This document shows positions 1 through 9,470 of a stretch of DNA of 64,000 nucleotides, piece after piece. Location of the stretch: contig NW_024040485.1 in NCBI RefSeq assembly GCF_014851395.1, positions 6,472,104 to 6,536,103 of the forward strand, written 5' to 3'. Made by a program: the position numbers and the translations under genes. This DNA is from Micropterus salmoides. Its lineage: Eukaryota > Chordata > Actinopteri > Centrarchiformes > Centrarchidae. Position 1 is the first letter of the stretch, and each line of letters begins with the position of its first letter. A model generated the notes under the pieces. That model was not told the DNA's origin, did no database searches, and saw only the letters and a program-made list of their open reading frames with translations.

Positions 1-211
1 TAAAACTTTATGTTGCTGGCCTCTGTCAGGCGCTCGCAATGATGATGCAGTGAATAGTGACGATTCTCTCTGACCAATTAGCAGTCTGTCGTGTTTTCAC
101 GTTACATTTTAGTATCCCTCAGCTCGCTTGGAACCTCGACGGAGGTGGTACGAGAAAAAGTACCTGGAAGCAGGTACAGGTACAACATTTCTGCAATGAA
201 AAGCAAAAAGT
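1..211 (-). mobile_element. Partial TIR (MITE-like) element, same family as 12478-13145
   Basis: This stretch matches, in reverse orientation, the left part of the element at 12478-13145. Shared blocks include the segment around TTTTAGTATCCCTCAGCTCG, the GGTACAGGTACAAC block and the anti-sense of the CACTGATTGGTC-like block. The copy runs off the window at base 1 and loses similarity near 211 before reaching a terminal inverted repeat. It lies in an intron of the CNTNAP gene and is non-coding. Confidence 0.6.
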
Positions 212-1180
212 ATAATACCACCTCTTTAAAATTATTTGTCTTTCCACTAAAACTAATGACACACAAGGTAGATCACACGTGTGTGTTTTTGTTTATTTTA
301 ATTACCAAAAAGTAGGGAAACAAAGAGTGTCCCTTCTCTTCAGTACTGTGTTGTTTCTCTCACCGATAAGGCACAGTGATGACAGCAGAGCTATGGCAGG
401 GCAGCAGGGACAAATTACACATTAGAGGAGCATCAGATGAAATATGAAGCATCTTAATCGTACTTGGATCTACTGAATGTCTTATCTTGTGAACAACAGC
501 CTCGGATGATATATGAGGTTAACTTAATCAAACCAGGAGGCTTGAATGTCTGTATAATTATCAACACCCCAATATGAAACACAAGGTGACCTCGTCTTGC
601 ATGGGCTGCAGCCTCCTGATTCACAGTGTTGTGCCAGTGAAATATGAGGTGCATCTCATCTTGCCAGTTTCCATCACCTTGAATCATTACATTGTTAGCG
701 ACATACTCAAGGGACATCAGCTGAACCTCAGCAACAGTTTCAGTCTGCTGTTTCCTGATGGCTAGCAGCCCACAGTCACCACACTAGTCTCACAAGTGGA
801 CAGTATCATATCCTCTCCCCTGAGCAGATGTCCTATTGAGAAATGACTCACTGAAGGCTAAATCACCCTGGGCTACCAATACCTTGTTTCATACTGCTAT
901 CAGAGAGGCCAGTGCCATGTGAGGGTTTCCTGTTGATCTCACAGCATGCTCCAGTTAGCCTACTCTGTTCAGACTCCAGGTTATAATATGCAGAAACTAA
1001 AATAAACCAAATTGAATCATAACAATTTAAAGCAAAGGAAACTTCAGCTGGAGCTTTTCTTTCAATATCAGCAGAACAGCACTGTCACCACTTTCCACAC
1101 CCATTTGCATTACTTTATTTCTTGAGCACAGCACTATTATATATCTGCAGCATGTATAATTTCTTGCAACATACCTGTCA
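212..1180. other. Intronic sequence, nothing recognised
   Basis: This is AT-rich sequence upstream of the first visible CNTNAP exon. Short open frames at 454-765 on both strands show no family signature and no splice-like borders, so I treat them as chance. Confidence 0.5.
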
Positions 1181-2109
1181 GGGCCCGTATTTATCAAGCT
1201 TCTCAGAATTACTCATAAGAACACTGCTAAGAACAGACTTAAGAGTTAGTAAAAATTCTTGGCTCAAAGCTGTACTTAAAAGTTAGTTATCAAGCATCGT
1301 AGTCCTAATTTGAGTGAAGTGTAGTACTAAATCTTAAGTGTCAGTCTTAGACACTTTGCTGTGCCGCAAATCAGCACTAAGACTGAGACAGGATTTTGGA
1401 TGACGATGTTCGCTAATGACCAATCACTGAATAGATTTCCTTATTTAAGAATATTCTCAGATAAATTCACATTGAATGGTGAAATTCCTAAGAGGAGTTT
1501 ATGTTCAACACACATTTAACAATAAAGATTTTTCAAGAGAATACATTATGATATAGGCCTACACATTAATAAATGAAAGATAAAAACAAAGTTTATCTTT
1601 ATATGAGCGCCATCAAATGCGTCTACTGCTCCTGTGAAGCCGGCTATTTGCATGAACGGATTACGGGGGGTGTTGTTGGGAAGTCGATTAAGCACATGAC
1701 AATGTGTGGAGCTCTGAAGCTGAAGTGCTATAATTGTTTCCATGACTATTCGGCTTATTGATGGTTGTGACGGGCCAAAATCAAAAGCATTGCTGCGTTT
1801 GTCCTGTGGCAAATAAACAAAAGCATCATCATCACCTTCAATTTAACTGAAAACGCATTACTGTGTAAAGTCAGTGGTGAGATGATGTCCCTCACCAACT
1901 CGCTGACAGAGTTTATGCCTGACAGCTCCTAACCACTTGAGATACCTCTGGAGCTGTCTTAAATAACTGGGAGAGTAAGAGTGATTCTTAGCTTTAAGAA
2001 ATTTGATAACTTGCTTTTATTCTTAAGTTTAAAAGTAGGAGTAAATTTCATGAAATCTCAGCACTTAAGACTAAAATGGCACTTTGAGAAGCTTAAAAAA
2101 TACCGGCCC
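1181..2109 (-). mobile_element. PIF/Harbinger-type DNA transposon remnant
   Basis: The ends are inverted copies of each other. The left end reads GGGCCCGTATTTATCAAGCT and the right end, read from the other strand, GGGCCGGTATTTTTTAAGCT, followed by a matching CTTCTCA-like block. Both subterminal regions are rich in CTTAAG-type motifs. The middle retains a minus-strand piece of a HARBI1-like transposase (separate entry). A clear 3-bp target duplication was not found. The copy is about 0.93 kb and certainly non-autonomous. Confidence 0.7.
1546..1812 (-). pseudogene. HARBI1-like transposase fragment
   Basis: An 88-codon minus-strand open frame lies inside the TIR element at 1181-2109. It contains a segment resembling the centre of Harbinger/HARBI1 nucleases: a serine-rich SQPSISRIV-like helix, then FMQIAGFTGAVDAFDGAHI. 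In the family the corresponding IDGTH block carries the first catalytic aspartate of the DDE/DDD triad. Here it reads FDGAH, so the Asp is kept but its surroundings are altered. The remainder of the nuclease and the second Harbinger protein (Myb-like) are absent. It is almost certainly not expressed as a functional enzyme. The assignment rests on recognising the motif and on the surrounding inverted termini. Confidence 0.6.
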
Positions 2110-2835
2110 AGATCTTTACTATTTCAAGAAAAAATCTATGTTTAAATCACTGCTAAAACCATATAATTAAATAATATAAAATATATACCCATACATTTAA
2201 ATGCTCTTTTTGACTCTTTATCACATTTAGTTCAGTTCGACAACAGATGATGGGGAATAAAGGGCCAGAATTAATGGTTCACATCACTAAACATCACATT
2301 TGTAATTAAATTTAAATGTTTTTTTTCCGAAGTTTATGACCCCATCTGAGTGTTATTTTAACCAGAGTGCCAAGTGAAGTGATACCTCAATGCAGTAATC
2401 GTAATTAAAACTTCTACTTATAAAGTCAAATGGGGCTAAAAGTAAAATATTAGACCAAAATTGAGTCTCTCTTTAAGCTGCGGTGTTTTAGTTTGAAACT
2501 TTCCTCGCCACAGCCACATGGTGAGAATCTCTGTTAAGAAGCCCTCATTAAAATAATCTCCAGTGGAGAATTTCACCCCAGATGACTGTTTCAGTTTTTC
2601 ACTGAAAGTATGGTCGCTCATTTCTCCCACTGAGCTGGTGAGATGAAACATAAAAGGAAAGCTGGACACTGTTCCAAATTCAGATATCACAACAGTTTCT
2701 GACTTCTACACTGAGAACATAATGACACAAAAGTCAAACTTAGTGAGTCATTTTAAAGTTTTAGTCTATCACTCTAGTGAGGCAGTAAAAACATTTGACC
2801 CACAATGAATAAGAGAAATATGTTGGTTGTTTCAG
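2110..2835. other. Intron of CNTNAP gene, no feature seen
   Basis: AT-rich unique-looking sequence ending in a normal acceptor (TTGTTTCAG) at 2835. No repeat or coding signature was recognised. Confidence 0.6.
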
Positions 2836-2923
2836 ATCGACCAAAATACCAGAGAAGACTTCAACTTGACATCTGACGGAGAATTCAACGCCATCAAGTC
2901 ACTGGTGTTGGGCAAAGTGCACG
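2836..2923 (+). CDS. cntnap5: CNTNAP (Caspr) exon, last laminin-G domain, first visible part
   Basis: This internal coding exon of 88 nt is bounded by TTTCAG and GTAAGT. It starts in codon phase 0 and ends after the first base of a Gly codon. It encodes IDQNTREDFNLTSDGEF followed by NAIKSLVLGKVHG, which I recognise as part of the fourth (membrane-proximal) laminin-G domain of contactin-associated proteins. These are type I membrane proteins of the neurexin superfamily that act in axon-glia and synaptic adhesion. Reading frame, splice phases and protein continuity with 5416-5634 support it. The upstream exons (signal peptide, discoidin, other LamG/EGF and fibrinogen-like domains) lie outside the window. 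Confidence 0.88.
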
Positions 2924-5213
2924 GTAAGTGAGGAGGTAGTAAAAGCAGAGACGAGGCCTTTTCAGTTAGAGAGCACTCATAGCTTTGAGATGACTGGCCT
3001 CATCCGACACTCAGCATGTGCTTTCTTTCTCTGAAAATCTACAGAAATAAATGCAGCCAAACCTGTTAGCACTCAGTATGATAAAGTGATTCATATTTTT
3101 TTTATCTCAGTAGTAAGTAGTGCTGAGTCAAGATAAGTAAACAGAAAACTACTTCAGCAGATAATGAAGTTGGATTTAGCAATATGATGTATAAGTTTTT
3201 GTGTTACACTTTAAAATGAGGTTCACATCTAGAACATGTTGTGAGCAGTTGATGCTTACTTATTATTACTGCAGGAAACACATCTTGGGCCTTTCAGTTA
3301 TGTTTTGTTGTTATGTTATGTTCTCTCTAGCATCCAGATCACGCTGATACCCAGTAATTAGAAAAAGGTTAAGGTCATACAGATTGATGAAAGACCAACT
3401 GTCATTTACTTCGTACTTAAATAATCCTTTTTTTTCTTGTGACTGACTGATAAATAGATGACTTCAGAGTCTAGTCTTAACTTAAAAAAATAAAAAAATT
3501 TCAACATTGGTAAATTATGGTCGTTAGAAATGCACAATGTAGTAAAATGCTCAGTAAAAAGCTCAGCTGTAATCCAGGGAGTCAGACTTTTTGGTCAACA
3601 CTCTACCTGCCCGTTACAGGAGTGAACAGGAGTCCATTTAATAGATACCTTATTGCAAAGTGTCACCAACCCGCGTTGTTTTACTACCATGCTTTATCCA
3701 CTTAGCTGTGTAGTCCTGGACTGGGACCTGTAGGACAGACCAGGGATGAGACAGTAATTCGCTCTGTCATGGCTTCATCACAGACGGACTGAGATATTAA
3801 GCTCTTAATAACATGAGGGGCTGAGAGGCCGCAGGCTGCAGTCAGTCTGTGCTCTGATAAGACAAAGACACAGCAACCGCACTGTCAGTTTAAAAGGAAA
3901 CACACTGGCTATTAGAAATAAAACATGAGTCGGCTATTTAAAAAGGCTTTCATCAGTACAACAAAGTCTTTTTCAATTTCTTGCATTTAGAAGTTTCTTA
4001 CTGAAGTGGCCCTTTACTGGAGTCTTGCAACAGAGTGCAGTTTAAGAAAACGTGCAGCCGTTTGTTTTAGTTATGTGGTAATGCAAACTATGTATTTTCA
4101 GACAGATACATACATCAGTTCATTGTACTAAGTTTGAACCTTTTTAAAAATGACACATCAGCAGGTCATTATTTTCCGTTTTCAAGGATATGATGTAGCT
4201 TGTTTAGTTACATATTTCTTGTGGTCAGCATTGCAGTGGTTGTGAAGCCAACCTCAGAAAAGGTTCATTGGATCCCACATGAGCAAGCACTACTTTTCTT
4301 TTGATTAAATTCAACATAGGCTTTCACTAGCTGTAATTGGTTTCAGAAGCTTATTATAATTATGCTTGAAATTTATGATTAGAGCACTGCCATATTTCAG
4401 CATGAAATTGATCAAAATTAAAAAAAATCAGTTGGTTAAAAAAAAATCAGTTGGTTAATATAAAAAATACTGGTTTAAGCCTTCAAATATCCATATCTGT
4501 TCAAATATAATTTAACACAGTTAAAAGTGATTAAATGTCATAATAAAACTAAATAAATAGACACTTTATGTGAGGCTACTTCACCACATATCTTATGGAC
4601 CACCCAATACAAAGTCTCCAAGATCATTTGTCTTTTTGGCAGTAAAGCTCCAGTACCACGTTGCAACTCAGCTCGGTGTGTTTTAACCCCGTCATGTCAG
4701 CATGTGACCTCCTCACCCCTGTCAAACCAGAGAGTGAGATCAAAGATCAGAAAAGCAGCAGCGAAGTGGAGTTTCTGTCGTTTACTGCCGACCCTGTCAT
4801 CCATCAGCCTTACTAATGGACCCGGAAGGAATACAGAGCGACAGAGAGAGGGAGAGAGGTGATGGAGTGAATCAGCTGAGAGGAGCTTACAGGCTGCAGT
4901 AATGTTTCCTGCTGCTCTCATCAACATGCAGATGTGTGCTGGTAAAACCACAGTCACCTCTCAGTCATCTGAACAGACACTGATGCAGCGGTTTACAGCG
5001 GTAATGTGGCGTTCACAGCTGCTGTTTACACTGCTGGGGAATGATGAAGGGATTTAAATCAATAAAAATGCACACAATGAGGCAAGAGTGCAAATCTGTC
5101 TTGAGGAGTGATAAATGCAGAATGGAAGCTGAGGGTGTCATTTGTCATTCTTTCTGATCAGATAGTGGATCCTGACTTGATGTCAGTTTGTATCCTGCTG
5201 CTGCACTGGTGTA

Positions 5214-5257
<44 letters not shown>

Positions 5258-5415
5258 CATAATTAAATTAGAAGTAAAGTTATATATAACCAACTGGTTT
5301 AATATTTGTGCCATGCTGAGAAACTGAAGGAAAGTGAAGAGCAGAAAATGTTTTTACATTCTTTCGTTTGTGGCTCATTTATACAGTTCTCAAATCATTC
5401 CATTTCTTTCTACAG
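2924..5415. other. cntnap5: CNTNAP intron
   Basis: The intron has a GTAAGTG donor at 2924 and a TTTCTTTCTACAG acceptor ending at 5415. It contains a short tandem duplication of an AATCAGTTGGTT unit near 4420-4457 and an (AT)n run. No exon or long repeat was recognised in the rest. Confidence 0.8.
5219..5254. repeat. (AT)n microsatellite
   Basis: An uninterrupted alternating AT run of about 36 bases inside the CNTNAP intron. It is likely length-polymorphic. Confidence 0.95.
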
Positions 5416-5634
5416 GGTCTGATGATTTAGACGCAGATCTGGCCAGGGTGGCAGCTCTCGGTTTTACCGGTTGCATCTCAGTAGTCCACTTTAACTCCAT
5501 CAGCCCTTTGAAAGCTGCTCTGCTCCACCCAGACACCAGCCCTGTCATCATCACCGGACCTTTAGTCCAGTCCAACTGTGGCTCCTCGGGTTCAGCCAAT
5601 CCCTATGCAGCAGAGAACACACACCACCTGTCAG
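5416..5634 (+). CDS. cntnap5: CNTNAP exon: end of last laminin-G domain
   Basis: A 219-nt exon, phase 1 at both ends, flanked by TTTCTACAG and GTAAGA. It encodes 73 residues. The run GFTGCISVVHFN and, about 40 residues later, VQSNCG supply the two cysteines that form the conserved C-terminal disulfide of a laminin-G domain. HPDTSPVIITGPL between them is typical of the CNTNAP LamG4. The tail (SSGSANPYAAENTHHLSG) leaves the domain and begins the extracellular juxtamembrane linker. The open frame extends into intron on both sides, so splice sites rather than start or stop codons define the ends. Confidence 0.92.
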
Positions 5635-7980
5635 GTAAGAGAAGGAAGGGGTTGGTTAGGTCTTAGAAATTTAATATCATACTTGGTATGATGGTGAGGA
5701 AACTAATTAGGGCTAAGTTTCTCTTTGTTGTTTTGTCAAACAAGAGCAAAGAGCAAATGTCAAAACATCATATATCAAAAATGGTGTCCATTATGTGTTT
5801 TGACTGTTTATTTGTAGCATTGAAACTTCTAATAGCTGTGGTCCTGCAAATTTAGTCAATCCTAGAAGTTGCAATTATAAAGGCACATTGCAATAAGGAG
5901 GTCATATTATGCTTTTTGGCTTCTTTCCCTTTCCTTTATTGTGTTATATATCTTGTTTGTGCATGTTTGCAAAGTAAAAAAAAAGTCCACCTGAAAGGGA
6001 GTCTCCCACAGAAAACACTGTCCATAGCTTGATTTTAGTCCAGACTTTACTTCCATAACCTATCTGCGTCACTATGTAACACGCGTCATGATGCTCGCCT
6101 AGCGGCTAGTCAGGCACTCCCTCAAAAACACTGGTGGAGAAACACACTGAGCTGCAGCACACAAAGTGACAAGACACCCACCTGCTGCCTCCCCTCACCC
6201 CCACACTCCATTCCTTAGATACCCTCCAGCCAGTCAATAGACATAAAGTTGTTACTGTGATGTAGAGACAGTGCAGGGTTAAAACTTTACGTATGAAAGA
6301 TCATTATTGTTACAGATTAATAACTCACCACTCTGAAACTCTTGCTCCAGTCTAGGTTGCGAAACTGGTTTGGGAACATGTACAGCTGATCAGGACCACC
6401 CTACTCTGACTCCGATTGGCTAGTATTCCTTAACTAGGTACTGCACATGTGCAACTCCCAAAAAAGATCAGGTAGAAGTTAGATATTTTGTAGCTAAAAG
6501 GGAGTGGCCAACTCCCAGGGTGAAAAGAGGTGCTGCAGTATTAGAAAATATATGTAGTTTTTTGAAAATTAAACCATTTTCTGGTTCAACCCCTAAATAA
6601 AATGATTAACCTGAAAATAAGCATAATATGACCACTTTAAAAAGACATACATAACTGAATGTAGAAGCTCGATCTGGATCACTGGCTTCATAAAACACAA
6701 TTAAAAGGATGTGGCTGGTGATATTTTCTAATTTTTTTTATCAAAAAGACAAAAACAAATAAACCAATGTATCCTGCTAACAAGTATTGCTTATTTAGCC
6801 AAAGCCTGATACAGCTTTTCATCTGTGCTGCAGAGCTCCATTGTTAACTGATTAAAAACACACTGTTGCACTAGGTGACACGTTCCGTCATTAACATAAC
6901 ACTGTAGAGTAAATATGAGTCACACAGTCCTGCTGCCAAATAATACTCATGAGAGCACCAAAGGTTTAATAATCAGCTGCTGAAAGTAGTCCCAACAAAT
7001 ACAACGTAACATTTCTTTAAAAACAACAGTCCCCAGCTGTTTTAGAACAATGAATGAATGGGCTTGGGGGAGTGACTCACACAGAGAAGGGACCCAGAAG
7101 TATTTAGAGATGGATTAATGCCTTGTTTGTTTTGGTCTTTTCATGTGATATGTTGACAATATGCAAATGCAGAATATCGACAGCTTTAAAGAAGAAGCCC
7201 ACAGTCAATACAGCCACAATGACAACAATTGGAATGTTGTGCAGCCAGACTGGAAGTCATTAAAGCATCTTTGGCTAACTTGTCAAGCCTGAAGCTCTTA
7301 TTATGTAGTATGACAAGCTTCACTTCTCCGCTAGTTCAGACGTGCGAAGGTATTTGCTTCTAACACTTTAACTACAGAACAGCCATTAGTTTGCAAATGG
7401 AGCAACACCGCAGCGTCTGATGGCGCAATTGGTCCGGAGCCAACAATACAGCTTTTATATTTATAAAACTTTATATTTCTTAGGACAGATGTTGAAATCC
7501 ACTGTAGTTAATGGTTCTACAAAACTGTCTAAAGAGTAGAGTTGCATGCATCTCTTGTTGTCTTTCCATTTCGGTGTGCCAAAATTGCATGAAAGCTGCT
7601 TTTCCAGCTCATGAGAGGCTCATTAATCACATACAGTATCCTCCTTGTTTTGTGGAGACTAATGACAGTGTGATCAATGCTTTAATTAATTTGGACCACA
7701 GAGGGGAAAGTTTCCTTTGGGATTTCCTTCCTTGGGGCTCGTTCTCTTGCAGTTTGTCATGCTTTATTAGAGTCATTTGAAGAGCTGTTGTGTTATACCC
7801 TGTCTACTCTGAATGATGATGTTCTGATCTTGTCTCTGGCCCTCTTTCTGATCTGATCTGTTTTTGTCATTTATCCTTTCATTTCCTATTCTTCTTCTTC
7901 TCTTTACTGGTTCTTTTTGGTTCCTTTCCTCTGTCTTCCTCCTCTCCTCCAACACTATTCATTATCTTTCTCTGCTGTAG
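5635..7980. other. cntnap5: CNTNAP intron
   Basis: The GTAAGA donor is at 5635. A long pyrimidine-rich tract (about 7800-7975) leads to the acceptor TCTGCTGTAG ending at 7980. The intron houses the TIR element at 5891-6640. A 60-codon minus-strand frame over the tract is just the complement of CT-rich sequence. Confidence 0.8.
5891..6640 (+). mobile_element. TIR element of about 750 bp, family A, copy 1
   Basis: The ends are inverted: GAGGTCATATTATGCTT at the left and its near-complement AAGCATAATATGACCAC at the right. A second copy of closely similar length and order lies at 41639-42389, sharing internal blocks such as GCACATGTGCAACTC and GATTGGCTAGTA. No transposase reading frame is present, so it is a non-autonomous (MITE-like) element. 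I could not assign the superfamily. Confidence 0.75.
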
Positions 7981-8043
7981 ACCAGTCTGGTTCAGGTCAA
8001 CCTTTAGTCAATGCCATCAGGACTGACTCAGCTCTTATTGGAG
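7981..8043 (+). CDS. cntnap5: CNTNAP exon: extracellular juxtamembrane linker
   Basis: A 63-nt exon, phase 1 to phase 1, between CTGCTGTAG and GTACTG. It encodes DQSGSGQPLVNAIRTDSALIG and the first base of the next Gly codon. The family has a short exon here linking LamG4 to the transmembrane helix, and the xxSALIGG run immediately before the helix is characteristic. It is too short to show as an isolated open frame and was found by frame continuity between the flanking exons. Confidence 0.85.
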
Positions 8044-8995
8044 GTACTGGACCGTTTTAACCGTATTTCACTGTAATGCAGCCGGCCTCACCTTCATTCA
8101 CTGGTACAACACCTGGATTTATTTTTGGTACACAGCAACAATCACCATCAAGTCAATCATGCTGATTTTCATCTATCAAATGTTAATATTTAATGTATTT
8201 GGTGTATTTTCTTTTTTTAAGTGACAAGGTTTACAGGTTACACATCACCTTTGCTGTGGTGAACAAAGTTGTCCAAGAAAGAGTAAAGTGGTGTGCCAGG
8301 CAAGAGTCCATTTAAAACTAATTTAAAACTTTGTTGCTCTGCCAGCACAGATTGATTCAAAGTGAAGACTGAAATGGTTCAATCTATAATCGTGTAGATA
8401 GAAAAGGTGAGACACAGAGAAAAGTCATTTAAAACTGTCCATTAAACTGGCCTGGCTCTGTCTCAGTGCACAAAGGGCAGCTCACCTAATTAAACCTATG
8501 CACGAATGACTTGCTGATAGGAAAACTTTTTTGCTGTTATCTTAAAAGCACGGCCTTTTTATTATGTAATGTAGTACAAAAAATTTCAGATGTATTTTGG
8601 GAATATGAGGGCAGGTTTCATTTAAATGGAATTCCAAATGTGATTAACGGGAAATAATAGCCCAATAAATTCAAAAGATTTAAAATGGTGTTTATAGGTA
8701 CAGTGTGCAAGATACGTCCAGAATTAGAGTATGATGAATTAGTGATGAATCAGTCAGCTAATCGGACAGCTAACTACAGCAGTTAGTAGCAATTATGACC
8801 TTGTATGTGATATGCTGACCCCAATTATATATTGTCTCAGTTCTTACTCATTGTACCTTTAATGTACTTGAAAGATCAGCAAGATAATTAAAACATTAGG
8901 AAATTAAATGGTGTCTGAAGCACTCATACATATTAAAATTTGAAAATCATCTGATATCTCAGCCTTTTACATTTTGAAATCCCTCTACCTTGCAG
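8044..8995. other. cntnap5: Last CNTNAP intron
   Basis: The donor is GTACTG at 8044 and the acceptor CTACCTTGCAG ends at 8995. Nothing else was recognised in this AT-rich stretch. Confidence 0.8.
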
Positions 8996-9192
8996 GTGTC
9001 ATAGCAGTGGTGATCTTTGTGATTGTGACTGGCCTAGCAATAACTGCCAGATTCCTCTACCGGAAGAAAGAGACTTATCGAAACCAGGAGGTGAAAAGGG
9101 TCAAACAGGAGGACAGCCCAGATTTCCCATTCAACAACCAGACTGACTCCCAGAATGTCTCTGGTGAAAACCCAAAGGAGTATTTCATTTAA
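8996..9192 (+). CDS. cntnap5: CNTNAP terminal coding exon: transmembrane helix and cytoplasmic tail
   Basis: It starts with the last two bases of a Gly codon and ends at TAA (9190-9192). It encodes VIAVVIF... (a hydrophobic helix of about 20 residues), then ITARFLYRKK with the basic stop-transfer and juxtamembrane region that in CNTNAPs binds protein 4.1. An acidic/polar tail of about 45 residues follows, ending KEYFI. The final EYFI is a hydrophobic C-terminus like the PDZ ligands of this family and resembles CNTNAP5 (and CNTNAP4) more than CNTNAP2 (EWLI) as I remember them. Paralogue choice is an inference. Family membership is secure from order TM, basic, acidic, C-terminal ligand plus the upstream LamG exons. 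Confidence 0.93.
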
Positions 9193-9470
9193 CTGGAGGC
9201 CTGATGAACTGGTGGTTTGGTTTTTGGAACAGAAGTTGCTCCAAACATCTAGTCATGCCTCAGGACTTTACACTGCATTCAGAACCACTCAGACACTTGT
9301 CTGAAGTGGCTCCATAGCATGTTGAGGCAAGAAAGAACAATTGTTGTCTTTCTGCTGCTTTACTGTAAATTGTGAATACATTGATACAAACAGGCAACAG
9401 TGTTATGTCTTATGAGGTGTTGATATCCTTGATTCACCTGTAAATATTAAAAACTGTAAATGTTTAATGA
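9193..9470 (+). other. cntnap5: Probable CNTNAP 3' UTR start with ATTAAA signal
   Basis: The sequence follows the stop codon without a splice donor of obvious quality. A variant poly(A) signal ATTAAA is at 9446-9451, followed by a T/G-rich stretch. The real 3' end may be further downstream, because neuronal genes of this type often have long UTRs. Confidence 0.45.

Noticed and set aside
7773..7955. A 60-codon Arg/Lys-rich minus-strand frame
   Set aside because: It is the complement of the pyrimidine tract before the 7981 splice acceptor.
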